A program made the translations under genes and the position numbers. From Caryophanales bacterium (GTDB taxonomy: Bacteria > Bacillota > Bacilli > Bacillales > Amphibacillaceae): 62,958 bases of DNA. The notes under the pieces are model-generated. The model was not told the DNA's origin. It was given only the letters and a program-made list of their open reading frames with translations, and ran no database searches. The DNA lies in contig JAPFDS010000039.1 of assembly GCA_026168805.1 (NCBI GenBank), forward strand, positions 1 to 62,958, in the 5' to 3' direction. Each line of letters opens with the position of its first letter. Within the stretch, counting starts at the first letter, position 1. Below are positions 1 through 8,049 of this stretch, one piece after another.

Positions 1-235
1 AAAAATATTCGGATTTTTATTTACTATCTTTATTTAAAAGATGTATTCTATAAAAAGCGTCCTAAACATGTGACTTTCAATTAAATACAAAAGTAGTTTC
101 AGGGTTATATAATTAGCACCCACAAATACTTGACTCAATCTAACTGTACGTTAAGCGTTGACAGAATTCAAAAATAGTGCTTCATTAGGGGAAAGTAACC
201 GAAATTTATAGTTGGATGTTAAAGGAGTTTTTAAT

Positions 236-736
236 TTGGTAGAAACGAAAATGGATTTTTATCATTCGAAAGTAAGGCTTTTTTTTGGAAATATATTTAC
301 TATATTCCTTGTTGTTTCTAGTGTTTTAGGAGTCATTTTTTTCCCGGAGGAATCTCTGTTTTTCACTGCCTTGTTATTATTCATCATTGTTTTGTTTAGT
401 TTCTTTACCGTCGCAAATATATTGAAAATGATTCGAGGGTATCCGTATATCACGATTACGGATGAATATATTCAGTTGGATCCGTTTACGAAAAGTGAAA
501 TAACCATTTACTTTAAAGATATTGATCATCTAAAGATTCCACCAAAAGGTCCTGTTGAGATTATTTTATATCAAGAAGATGATTTTTTTGCAGCATTATC
601 ATTTCATAATAAGGCAAGATTAATTATGAATCGCTTTACGGGATATTCCCCATTTACGCTTAATGTAAAATTTGTTCGAAAACAGGAAAGAGATGCATTG
701 CTAAAGACGTTAGAGCTCATTGCGCGAAGAAAGTGA
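236..736 (+). CDS. Small membrane protein with C-terminal soluble domain, function unknown
   Basis: Two hydrophobic segments in the first 70 residues form a membrane hairpin. They are followed by about 100 soluble residues rich in beta-strand patterns, an arrangement seen in bacterial PH-like or STM3941-type proteins. The start is set at TTG 236 because AAAGGAG at 221-227 lies 8 bases upstream. An earlier in-frame TTG at 212 has no ribosome binding site. The next gene starts 28 bases downstream on the same strand, so a small operon is likely. The family assignment is tentative and nothing in the sequence points to a specific function. Confidence 0.7.
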   Translation: MVETKMDFYHSKVRLFFGNIFTIFLVVSSVLGVIFFPEESLFFTALLLFIIVLFSFFTVANILKMIRGYPYITITDEYIQLDPFTKSEITIYFKDIDHLKIPPKGPVEIILYQEDDFFAALSFHNKARLIMNRFTGYSPFTLNVKFVRKQERDALLKTLELIARRK

Positions 737-764
737 CTCAAGGGTTGGATAAGGAGGGAATGGA

Positions 765-1070
765 ATGCCGACGTGCACAAACTGTCATAACAAATGGAGT
801 TGGAAGCAGACGTTTAAAAAGATGATGACGATGAAGTCTGAAATGATTTGTCCATACTGTGGTGAAAAACAGTATCAGTCAAAAAAATCTAGAACTATTG
901 CTCCTTTTTTAAATGTAATTATTTTATTACCGCTTCTGATCAAATTGATGTTTGATGTCTCTAAGGTGCTCACTCTTAGTCTCATCCCAATTTTAGGAGT
1001 TTGCATCATGTTACTGTATCCATTTGTAGTCAGATTGACGAGCAAGAATGAATTTCCGTTTGATCGATAA
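765..1070 (+). CDS. TIGR04104-like zinc-ribbon membrane protein
   Basis: A 101-residue protein opening with a CxxC pair (C4, C7) and a second CxxC about 20 residues later (C29, C32). Two hydrophobic segments follow in the C-terminal half. This matches the 'cxxc_20_cxxc' family of small Firmicute membrane proteins whose role is unknown. The four cysteines probably bind zinc on the cytoplasmic face (inference). The ribosome binding site GGAGGG lies just upstream. A paralogue with the same layout is encoded on the minus strand at 48346-48642. Confidence 0.8.
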   Translation: MPTCTNCHNKWSWKQTFKKMMTMKSEMICPYCGEKQYQSKKSRTIAPFLNVIILLPLLIKLMFDVSKVLTLSLIPILGVCIMLLYPFVVRLTSKNEFPFDR

Positions 1071-1102
1071 GAAGTTCATTCATCATGGGAGGGAGAAATG
1101 AA

Positions 1103-1465
1103 ATGATTATTGGATTGCATCATGCACAAATTACGATTCCAAAAGGTGCAGAAGAAAAAGGTAGACACTTTTATTGTAATATTTTGGGCCTAGAAGAGAT
1201 AGAAAAACCGGATTCACTCAAGGGGCGCGGAGGATTTTGGTTGCAGGTTGGAGACAGAAGCGTTCACGTCGGTACAGAGGATGGTTTTGACAGACAAACA
1301 ACGAAAGCACACGTAGCTTATTTGGTAGAAAATCTTTCAGACTGGAAAAATGTGTTGGAACAACATGATATTCAAATAATGGAGGGAGTCCCCATACCAG
1401 GATTCGACCGATTTGAATTCAGAGATCCTTTTGGCAACAGAGTAGAGATGATTCAAGAGTTGTAA
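1103..1465 (+). CDS. VOC-family (glyoxalase/bleomycin-resistance fold) protein
   Basis: A 120-residue protein with the vicinal-oxygen-chelate pattern: an N-terminal LHHAQITIP strand carrying a potential metal-ligand histidine, and a C-terminal FRDPFGNRVEMI strand typical of the family. It belongs to the small single-domain group that dimerises to form two metal-binding or ligand-binding sites. The substrate cannot be deduced. The start is placed at ATG 1103 because GGAGGG (1088-1093) precedes it by 9 bases. The in-frame ATG at 1085 overlaps the start of that site. Confidence 0.85.
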   Translation: MIIGLHHAQITIPKGAEEKGRHFYCNILGLEEIEKPDSLKGRGGFWLQVGDRSVHVGTEDGFDRQTTKAHVAYLVENLSDWKNVLEQHDIQIMEGVPIPGFDRFEFRDPFGNRVEMIQEL

Positions 1466-1519
1466 TATAACGTACGAAGCGTAGTCGGGTCAGTTAAATC
1501 AAAGGAGGGAGATGGTACA

Positions 1520-2068
1520 ATCTTTATACAAATTTTTTCGAATGTTTATACAATAATTATTGTCCTGTACGTTTTATTTTTTATATTGGATAAATTAATA
1601 TTTAAAAATACCTTTTTAGAATGGGGTGGTGGAAAGAGTTTTAATAACATGCAGGGCAAAGAATGGTATCGATTACTGACAGGTTCATTTTTTCACCAAA
1701 ACATATTGCATTTATTAGGGAATTCTTTTGGGATGTATTTTGTAGGGGTTATCCTCGAGGATAAAATTGGAAGTTGGAACTTTTTAGCTATTTATTTAAT
1801 CGGAAATATAGCGGCATATACCGTTTATGCTCTATTTTCAAACTACACAAAAGGAACTGGGGCATCTCCTGGAATTTATGCTCTCATAGCTTGTATAATT
1901 ATTTTGCACGTGTATGATCAATCATTTCTCCATTTGCAATTTGGAAACTGGTCTGTAAATTATACATTCGCATATTTAATATTAGGGAACTTTTATGGAT
2001 TAGGTGCATTTATTGTGCATATTCTTGGTTTTAGTTTCGGTACAATTATTACGTTATTATTTTTATAA
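1520..2068 (+). CDS. Rhomboid-family intramembrane protease-like protein, unusual start and GxSP motif
   Basis: A polytopic membrane protein with rhomboid hallmarks: WYRLLTGSFFHQNILHLLGN in the loop/TM2 region, a GASPGIYAL segment where rhomboids carry GxSG with the nucleophile serine, and a late HILGFSFG segment with the second catalytic histidine. The glycine after the serine is replaced by proline, so activity is uncertain. The first conventional start (TTG 1586) would remove transmembrane helix 1. That helix is encoded in frame upstream, and the strong site AAAGGAGG (1501-1508) precedes it. No ATG, GTG or TTG is available there; ATC 1520 is the best-placed codon. A 5' frameshift is the alternative: ATG 1512, in another frame, closes after 14 codons. 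Confidence 0.6.
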   Translation: MFIQIFSNVYTIIIVLYVLFFILDKLIFKNTFLEWGGGKSFNNMQGKEWYRLLTGSFFHQNILHLLGNSFGMYFVGVILEDKIGSWNFLAIYLIGNIAAYTVYALFSNYTKGTGASPGIYALIACIIILHVYDQSFLHLQFGNWSVNYTFAYLILGNFYGLGAFIVHILGFSFGTIITLLFL

Positions 2069-2108
2069 GAAAGTAAGAAAATATAAGCAAGCTAAAACGG
2101 GAGGTGAG

Positions 2109-2312
2109 ATGATGAGATATAAGATGGGTGATATTACGATTCTTTGTCCTTGTTGTCAACATGACACGTTTGATAAAGATTACAGACAGCTGAATACAAA
2201 AGGAGCAACGTTCTTTAACCTCGACTGGGCAAACCGAGATGCTATTATATTAATTTGTAAACAATGTTCATATATTTCATGGTTTATGCAAGAACCACAA
2301 GAGATTCAGTAG
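2109..2312 (+). CDS. Small zinc-ribbon-like hypothetical protein
   Basis: A 67-residue protein with two cysteine knuckles, CPCC near residue 14 and CKQC near residue 53. They could form one zinc ribbon separated by about 35 residues. There is no membrane segment or signal peptide. The start is chosen at ATG 2109 or the adjacent ATG 2112, because GGGAGGTGA lies immediately upstream. The reading frame is open further 5', but that part overlaps the rhomboid-like gene out of frame. I do not recognise the family. Confidence 0.6.
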   Translation: MMRYKMGDITILCPCCQHDTFDKDYRQLNTKGATFFNLDWANRDAIILICKQCSYISWFMQEPQEIQ

Positions 2313-2451
2313 GAAAAGAGGCATAATTCTTTAATCGCCCCCATATATTATAGGGATTCGTGAATAACTTGGGGGGACATATATTCATCCTATTTGTTTT
2401 TTATAAAAACCTTAATATTCAGTTAAATATGTGGGGATTGAGGAAAATGCC

Positions 2452-2480
2452 TTGACAGCTCTAAAATACATCTGTAATAT
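2452..2480 (+). promoter_or_regulatory. Sigma-A promoter of the first ATP-sulfurylase-like gene
   Basis: TTGACA at 2452-2457 and TAATAT at 2475-2480 are separated by exactly 17 bases. The -35 element is perfect and the -10 has one mismatch. Transcription would begin near 2487, giving an untranslated leader of about 257 bases. The rest of the gene-free stretch 2313-2743 holds a weak CCCCC/GGGGG inverted repeat near 2339-2380 and the cre site described next. Confidence 0.75.
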
Positions 2481-2572
2481 CTAGGGCACAAATGACTTTC
2501 AATTCCCAAAAATACCTCTAGCATGACCACATCTAGATTCCAACTACATCTAGTGTTTTTTTCATAATCCAA

Positions 2573-2586
2573 TGTAAACGCTTACA
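2573..2586 (+). promoter_or_regulatory. CcpA cre site inside a longer perfect dyad
   Basis: TGTAAACGCTTACA matches the cre consensus TGWAANCGNTNWCA at every position. The symmetry extends outward to 2567-2592, so the site is the centre of a 26-base perfect palindrome. It lies about 86 bases downstream of the predicted transcription start of the first ATP-sulfurylase-like gene. That is a position where CcpA commonly acts as a roadblock repressor. Carbon catabolite control would be unexpected for an assimilatory sulfate gene. Confidence 0.75.
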
Positions 2587-2743
2587 TTGGATTTACACAT
2601 GCCCCCAAGAGCTTGTCAGCACCTTTGTTTAGGAAGTGCACGCCTACATTCAAGATTAATTATCAGTTAATTTTGATAATTATGAAGGTAATGTTTCGGG
2701 AATATGAAAGAATTTTAAAAATTTAAGGAGGATGTAGAAACGT

Positions 2744-4453
2744 ATGGTTGAAAAAACAGTTCGTTTAGATGAGAAAGCATTTGAGCAGTATCCACAGAAA
2801 CCCCATGGTGGTAAGTTAATTGATCGGGTGGCGACAGGGAAAGAGTTAGAAGAAGCATTGGAAAAAGCAAAAACTCTACCTGCAATTATGGTGGATTTAG
2901 AAGCGGCTATAACCATTGAAATGATTGCCACTGGGGTCTTGTCGCCAAATGATGGCTTTATGAATGAGGAAGATTATATTTCCGTATTGGAAAAAGGCCG
3001 ATTTGCAGATGGCTTAGTATGGCCAACTCCATTAAGCTTTGCACCGGTTGGCGACCAAAACGAACAAGTTGTCGCATCACTTGATGTAGGTGATGAGGTT
3101 GTTTTAATCGACCATGAAGAATTACCGATTGCGTTATTGAGTGTAAGTGACATTTTTGAATATGATCGTGAATTCCGTGCTCAAAACTTATTTGGTACGA
3201 CGGATCGTCACCATCCTGGAGTAGATGCAATCTATCGTCGGATGGGGAATAAAGCTTTAGGTGGACAGATCACACTGATCAATCGTGTAAACTGGGGCCC
3301 ATTTGAACAACTCCGGCTAACGCCACAAGATACGTGGAATTTATTTTATGAAGAGAAGGAGTTTGAATCAGTAGCTGGCTTTATTACTGGAGCGAACCCA
3401 ATGCATCGTGGGCATGAGCATATGCATCGGAACTTGTTAGAAGAGGTTGATGGTTTACTTGCACAACCACTTGTTGAAATGGCGAAGCGTGAGTATACAC
3501 GTCATGAATATCGTATGTTAGCTTATCGTAGTGTGCTAGAAGAGTATTATCCAAAAGAGCGGACTGTGTTGGCTCCACTTCGAGTTACGTATATTTTTGC
3601 AGGGCCGAGAGAAACCATTTTACATGCACTCGTTATGAAAAATTATGGTTGTACACACGCAATTATTGGACGTGATCATGCTGGAATTGGTGATTATTAT
3701 GATAAATACGCAAGCCACACCGTGTTTGATGAGTTTCCAGCAGAGGAGCTAGGCATAGACGTACGGTTGTTTTACGAAGTGTTTTTCTGTGTCAGGTGCA
3801 ATACAACAACTTCACATCAGGCTTGTCCTCATGATGAGAGTGTGCGTATAAATATTAGTGGTACAGGAATTCGTGAAATGTTACGTCACGGAATTATACC
3901 TCCTAAAGAAATTGTTCGTCCTGAATCATCTATGATGGGGATGCAAGGGGTTCAGCCAAAAGGTCGGGATGAAGATGGGAATGCGATCTTGCCTGTAGGT
4001 CAGGTGATTAAGAGTATGTTCCCATTCTATTTAACCCACACGAGATTAGGCGGACCAAAGCGTGACACTCCATTGCAAGAAGAAGATCTGACAAATGCTG
4101 ATTTAGAAGCAGTGATTTTGGATGTTCGGACAAATGGAGATCTCATTTATAAGCAAACGTATGAAGAATATGCTTCAGCTGCAGATATTAATCGAAATTC
4201 ATCACCAACATGGGTGGATCAAGCGAAAGCGAATATGCACAAACAACAACAAATGGTTATTGCTGATTTAGAAGAGAAAGTGAGCAGTGCCCCTGAGGAA
4301 GCGTCAGATGAATATATGTATCAAGATAAGAAAGAAGCGCTAAAAGAGTTAGAAGTAGCTAAGCAAATGGTGAAGGATATTCCGTCGTCGCTTACTCCAG
4401 AGGATACTAAATATCGCGTCTGGAATTTAGCTGATTATGATCATTATCGTTAA
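2744..4453 (+). CDS. ATP-sulfurylase-family protein with altered sulfate-binding motif, paralogue 1
   Basis: A 569-residue protein with the ATP sulfurylase (Sat) domain order: N-terminal PUA-like region to about residue 170, then a nucleotidyltransferase domain. The domain has a nucleotide-binding HxxH (H221-R-G-H224), GRDHAG (309-314), a zinc-site pattern CxxC-x8-CPH (C349, C352, C361, H363) and the ISGTxxREMLRxG...PPKEIVRPE block. True Sat enzymes carry Q-T-R-N before P-x-H-R, where the Gln and Arg bind sulfate. Here the stretch is I-T-G-A-N (214-218), one residue longer and lacking the Arg. The nearby PLVGxTKxxD motif has become PLVEMAKREY. A 175-residue helical C-terminal extension has no APS-kinase P-loop. 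Start: ATG 2744 after AAGGAGG. It is a probable adenylyltransferase of unknown substrate; the usual database label would be sulfate adenylyltransferase. Confidence 0.85.
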   Translation: MVEKTVRLDEKAFEQYPQKPHGGKLIDRVATGKELEEALEKAKTLPAIMVDLEAAITIEMIATGVLSPNDGFMNEEDYISVLEKGRFADGLVWPTPLSFAPVGDQNEQVVASLDVGDEVVLIDHEELPIALLSVSDIFEYDREFRAQNLFGTTDRHHPGVDAIYRRMGNKALGGQITLINRVNWGPFEQLRLTPQDTWNLFYEEKEFESVAGFITGANPMHRGHEHMHRNLLEEVDGLLAQPLVEMAKREYTRHEYRMLAYRSVLEEYYPKERTVLAPLRVTYIFAGPRETILHALVMKNYGCTHAIIGRDHAGIGDYYDKYASHTVFDEFPAEELGIDVRLFYEVFFCVRCNTTTSHQACPHDESVRINISGTGIREMLRHGIIPPKEIVRPESSMMGMQGVQPKGRDEDGNAILPVGQVIKSMFPFYLTHTRLGGPKRDTPLQEEDLTNADLEAVILDVRTNGDLIYKQTYEEYASAADINRNSSPTWVDQAKANMHKQQQMVIADLEEKVSSAPEEASDEYMYQDKKEALKELEVAKQMVKDIPSSLTPEDTKYRVWNLADYDHYR

Positions 4454-4481
4454 ATGAAATGGATTTCGAGTTGTGAAAATG

Positions 4482-4505
4482 CCCCGTTACATTATAGCGG
4501 GGTTC
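4482..4505 (+). terminator. Weak hairpin between the Sat-like gene and the transporter
   Basis: CCCCG (4482-4486) and CGGGG (4498-4502) pair around an 11-base loop, followed only by TTCTTATT. The short stem and poor U-tract suggest a partial terminator or RNA-stabilising hairpin rather than a full stop, so read-through into the OFA transporter is plausible. Confidence 0.45.
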
Positions 4506-4562
4506 TTATTCATGTACTGGAAGATCATTTGATAGCAAGTAAATTTTGGAGGTGTCGATTAT

Positions 4563-5810
4563 TTGACTCACATCCAGCAAAATAATTCACGTGCTTGGGT
4601 TGTAGCTGTATTCGGAACAATTATTAACCTTTGTTTAGGTGTTCTATATGCATGGAGTGTATTTTCAAAGGCGCTTCAAGATAATTTAGGGTTTACCGCA
4701 ACAGAAACATCTATTCCTTATAGTACTGCGATAATTGTATTTGCACTTTTTATGGTCCCGGCAGGTATCATGCTTGATAGATTCGGTCCCCGACTCATAT
4801 TACTCATGTCAGGGATATTGATGGGAGCTGGACTTGTTGTAGCGGGTATCTTTTTAAATGTAATTGGTTTAGTTATTGGTTTTGGTATCATTGCAGGAGC
4901 TGCTATGGGCTTTGGATATGCAGCACCAACACCGACGTCAACAAGATGGTTTAAGCCTCATATGAGAGGGACGATTACCGGAATTGTTGTCGGAGGGTAC
5001 GGTTTAGCACCTGTGTATGTGTCACCGCTATCTGAATGGCTTATTAATGCGTTTGGTGTTTCAACTGCATTCTTTTATTTAGGAGCGTTTTTTACCATTT
5101 TACTAGTATTATCGGCCTTCGTTATGAAAGCTCCTCCTGAAGATTGGGTGCCTGTTGGTGGAGAGCCGCCAAAGCCGAAGAAAGATCCACAAAAGGATGA
5201 GGTGGCAGCAACTGCTGTGGCGGAAGGTAATGATTACTCACCAGGTGAAATGATGAAAACTCCACAGTTTTGGTCACTTTGGGTAATGTACGCATTTTCA
5301 GCTTCAGCCGGTTTAATTATTATTGGACACGTTGCGACGATTGCATCTGTTCAAGGCGGACTTGAAACTGGATTTATTTTCGCAGCATTTTTAGCGATTG
5401 GTAACGCCGGTGGTCGAGTGATTACAGGAATTGTCTCCGATAAAATCGGACGAACAGCTACATTAATCATTGTTTTTCTATTACAGGCGATTAATATGTT
5501 TGCCTTCGCAGCGTACACAACAAATCTAACATTAACCATTGGTGCTGTTGTCACTGGAGCAACCTATGGGGCATTATTAGCCCTTTTCCCAGCAACAACA
5601 TGGGATTGGTTTGGACTTAAAAATGCAGGTACAAACTATGGTTTAATCTTTACAGCATGGGGTGTAGGTGGTTTAGTTGGACCGATTATAGCGGGTCAAA
5701 TTATTGACTCAACAGGAGGATACAACGCAGCGTATATTATGTCAGCAGTTCTCCTAATCATTGCTGCGGTTATGGGGGTATTTACAAGAGAGCCTAAACC
5801 CCGAACGTAG
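4563..5810 (+). CDS. OFA-family MFS transporter (oxalate/formate antiporter-like)
   Basis: A 415-residue polytopic protein with about 12 transmembrane helices and a hydrophilic central loop (residues about 195-225, KPKKDPQKDE). The N-terminal LGVLYAWSVFSKAL motif and the GGYGLAPVYVSPL segment are typical of the OFA branch of the major facilitator superfamily. Members move small carboxylates such as oxalate, formate or pyruvate, and many substrates in this branch are unassigned. The start is TTG 4563 with GGAGGTG 8 bases upstream. It sits between the two Sat-like paralogues on the same strand and probably imports or exports a metabolite of that pathway (inference). Confidence 0.9.
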   Translation: MTHIQQNNSRAWVVAVFGTIINLCLGVLYAWSVFSKALQDNLGFTATETSIPYSTAIIVFALFMVPAGIMLDRFGPRLILLMSGILMGAGLVVAGIFLNVIGLVIGFGIIAGAAMGFGYAAPTPTSTRWFKPHMRGTITGIVVGGYGLAPVYVSPLSEWLINAFGVSTAFFYLGAFFTILLVLSAFVMKAPPEDWVPVGGEPPKPKKDPQKDEVAATAVAEGNDYSPGEMMKTPQFWSLWVMYAFSASAGLIIIGHVATIASVQGGLETGFIFAAFLAIGNAGGRVITGIVSDKIGRTATLIIVFLLQAINMFAFAAYTTNLTLTIGAVVTGATYGALLALFPATTWDWFGLKNAGTNYGLIFTAWGVGGLVGPIIAGQIIDSTGGYNAAYIMSAVLLIIAAVMGVFTREPKPRT

Positions 5811-5830
5811 GGGTGAATGTACTGAAAAAA

Positions 5831-5872
5831 GGATTAGACTAGATGTTTTATTTCTAGTCTAATCCTTTTTTT
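5831..5872 (+). terminator. Strong Rho-independent terminator after the OFA transporter
   Basis: A 13-bp perfect stem (GGATTAGACTAGA at 5831-5843 with its complement at 5853-5865), a 9-base loop and a run of seven T. It separates the first Sat-like/transporter unit from the second Sat-like gene. Confidence 0.9.
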
Positions 5873-5997
5873 ATATTTACTTATTTATTTTCTGGTTCTT
5901 CGACTAAGCCCCCTTCACCTTTTGTAGGTCAACCTATACTAAGTATCTAAAAAAAGGTATTGTAGGACAAAGAATAAAACTTCACAAATCGGACATC

Positions 5998-6026
5998 TTT
6001 ACAATTATTGCTTACCGCATTATACT
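5998..6026 (+). promoter_or_regulatory. Sigma-A promoter of the second ATP-sulfurylase-like gene
   Basis: TTTACA (5998-6003) and TATACT (6021-6026) are separated by 17 bases, each with one mismatch to consensus. The predicted start is near 6033, giving a leader of about 100 bases that contains a cre-like site at 6059-6073. Confidence 0.7.
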
Positions 6027-6058
6027 AAGTTAACAGATTATTTTCTTTTATGAGTCAT

Positions 6059-6073
6059 TTGGAAGCGCAACCA
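6059..6073 (+). promoter_or_regulatory. Probable CcpA cre site of the second ATP-sulfurylase-like gene
   Basis: TTGGAAGCGCAACCA fits the relaxed 15-base cre consensus WTGNAANCGNWNNCW at all positions. It is less symmetric than the site at 2573. It lies at about +26 to +40 of the predicted transcript, a repressing position. The shared promoter-then-cre layout of the two paralogues supports common catabolite control. Confidence 0.6.
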
Positions 6074-6130
6074 TTCGTTTGACTGAAAAAATAGATTCAA
6101 ACGATGAACTACATGAGGAGGAATACATCA

Positions 6131-7840
6131 ATGGAACGATTAGACTTTTCTAAATACCCTCAAAAACCTCATGGTGGAAAACTTGTTCACCGTGTTGTAG
6201 AAGAGGATCAAAAAGAATCAGAGATTGAAAGAGCTAAAAGCTTACCTAGTATTATGGTAGATTTGGAAGCGGTTATTACAATTGAAATGATTGCGACAGG
6301 CGTACTATCGCCAAATGAAGGGTTTATGAATGAAGATGACTATGTTTCCGTCTTGAAGGAAGGTCGCTTGGCAAATGGAGTTGTTTGGCCTGTGCCACTA
6401 AGCTTTGCTCCGATTGGTAGTGTGAACAGCGAAATCATTGCATCCCTTTCGGTTGGAGATGAAATTGCCTTAACGAATGAAAAGAAAGAACCGGTTGCAT
6501 TGTTAAATATTGAAGATATTTTTGATTATGATAAAGAATTTAGAGCTTCTCATTTATTTGGTACGACAGATCGAAGCCATCCAGGAGTCGACTCGATTTT
6601 CAGGCGAATGGGCGATACAGCACTTGGTGGGAAGCTAACACTTCTGCAACGTGTGAACTGGGGACCATTTGAAGAATTGCGTTTGGAACCAAAAGATACA
6701 TGGAGAATCTTTTATGAAGAGAAGAAGTTTGGTTCTGCTGCAGGGTTTATTACGGGAGCGAATCCACTTCACCGAGGACATGAATACATTCATAAAAATA
6801 TTTTGGAAGATGTGGATGGGTTATTGTTACAGCCACTTGTGGAGATGGCGAAGAAGGAATATACACGTAGTGAGTACCGAATTTTAGCCTACAAGAGTGT
6901 GCTGGAAACGTATTATCCGGAAGAACGATCGATGTTAACACCTCTTCGGGTTACATATATATTTGCTGGGCCTCGTGAAACGGTTTTACACGCACTGATT
7001 ATGAAAAACTACGGTTGTACCCATGCGTTGATTGGACGAGATCATGCCGGAATCGGTGACTTTTATGACAAATATGAGAGCCATAGTATTTTCGATGATT
7101 TTTCACCGGAAGAGTTAGGTATTGAAGTGCGTTTATTCCACGAAGTATTTTATTGTACGAGATGTGATAATCTAGGATCAAGCAAATCTTGTCCACACGA
7201 TGAACAATATCGTATCCAAATATCGGGTACAGCGATTCGTGAAATGCTGAGACACGGAATGCTACCGCCTAAAGAAATTGTTCGCCCTGAATCAGCTCGT
7301 ATTGCGATACAAGGTATTCAGCCGAAAGGGGTGGACGCGCATGGAGAGGCAACTTTACCTGTTGCGAAAACCATTCAAAGTGTGTTTCCATACTATACAA
7401 AAAGAACACGTTTAGGTGGACATAAACGAACAGAACCAATTGATCCAAAAGAGTTAACGATTCGGGATTTAGAGTTGGCTCATATGGATGTACGATCAAA
7501 TGCGAATAAAATTTATCAAGATATATTTGATGAATTTAGCTATGTAGGAGATACAGACCGAGCGATTCAATCCGAATGGTTAACGGAAGCCCGTGCCGAA
7601 ATGAAGCATCAACAAGAGATGGTCGTCAAAGATTTGGAATCTAAAGTAGCGGTAGCTCCAGAAACTGCGAGCGATGAGTTTATGTATCAGGATAAAGCAG
7701 AAGCAGAACGAGAGCTTCAGGTAGCGAAACAAATTTTAGCAGACCTACCAGAAGATATTGATCAAGAAGCGGCAAAAGAACGCACGTGGAACAATATGCC
7801 ATACCATCGTTACCGTGCGGGCGATGATTCTGAAGAGTAA
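6131..7840 (+). CDS. ATP-sulfurylase-family protein with altered sulfate-binding motif, paralogue 2
   Basis: Also 569 residues and closely similar to the protein at 2744-4453 over its whole length, including the C-terminal extension. It shares the changed active-site stretch I-T-G-A-N (207-211) before P-L-H-R-G-H, and the changed PLVEMAKKEY motif. It keeps GRDHAG (302-307) and the zinc-site pattern C342, C345, C354, H356. The start is ATG 6131, because GAGGAGG (6115-6121) lies 9 bases upstream. An in-frame ATG at 6104 lies before that site. Retention of both altered motifs in two diverged copies argues for selected function rather than decay. Its own promoter, cre site and terminator make it a separate transcription unit. 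Confidence 0.85.
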   Translation: MERLDFSKYPQKPHGGKLVHRVVEEDQKESEIERAKSLPSIMVDLEAVITIEMIATGVLSPNEGFMNEDDYVSVLKEGRLANGVVWPVPLSFAPIGSVNSEIIASLSVGDEIALTNEKKEPVALLNIEDIFDYDKEFRASHLFGTTDRSHPGVDSIFRRMGDTALGGKLTLLQRVNWGPFEELRLEPKDTWRIFYEEKKFGSAAGFITGANPLHRGHEYIHKNILEDVDGLLLQPLVEMAKKEYTRSEYRILAYKSVLETYYPEERSMLTPLRVTYIFAGPRETVLHALIMKNYGCTHALIGRDHAGIGDFYDKYESHSIFDDFSPEELGIEVRLFHEVFYCTRCDNLGSSKSCPHDEQYRIQISGTAIREMLRHGMLPPKEIVRPESARIAIQGIQPKGVDAHGEATLPVAKTIQSVFPYYTKRTRLGGHKRTEPIDPKELTIRDLELAHMDVRSNANKIYQDIFDEFSYVGDTDRAIQSEWLTEARAEMKHQQEMVVKDLESKVAVAPETASDEFMYQDKAEAERELQVAKQILADLPEDIDQEAAKERTWNNMPYHRYRAGDDSEE

Positions 7841-7845
7841 TATTT

Positions 7846-7880
7846 ACGCTCAAGCGACATTTGTTCGTTTGAGCGTTTTT
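7846..7880 (+). terminator. Terminator after Sat-like paralogue 2
   Basis: ACGCTCAA (7846-7853) pairs with TTGAGCGT (7869-7876) around a partly self-complementary loop, followed by a T run. Confidence 0.75.
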
Positions 7881-7894
7881 ATGATGGGAAACTG

Positions 7895-7923
7895 TTGACA
7901 ATGAGCTGTTTTTTCTGTATTAT
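7895..7923 (+). promoter_or_regulatory. Sigma-A promoter of rpsR
   Basis: TTGACA (7895-7900), a 17-base spacer and TATTAT (7918-7923). This gives rpsR its own promoter, whereas it is usually transcribed with rpsF and ssb. Confidence 0.75.
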
Positions 7924-7983
7924 TTTGATTGCACATTATAATACACACAATGAAACACATATATATACACACAAGAAATGTAA

Positions 7984-8010
7984 AACGTTACGCCCACACA
8001 TCGTAGCGTT
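7984..8010 (+). promoter_or_regulatory. Leader hairpin upstream of rpsR
   Basis: AACGTTACG (7984-7992) and CGTAGCGTT (8002-8010) form a 9-bp stem with one G-U pair and a 9-base loop, in the leader between the rpsR promoter and its ribosome binding site. It could be an autoregulatory site for S18 or S6:S18, but I cannot match it confidently to the known S6:S18 leader consensus. Confidence 0.4.
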
Positions 8011-8049
8011 CAATGAAGATTCGGAAACAATTTGCAAGGAGGGGTAGCT

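Noticed and set aside
2744-7840. Assimilatory sulfate operon
   Set aside because: No cysH, cysC, sulfate permease or sulfite reductase genes are adjacent, and the sulfate-binding motif is altered.
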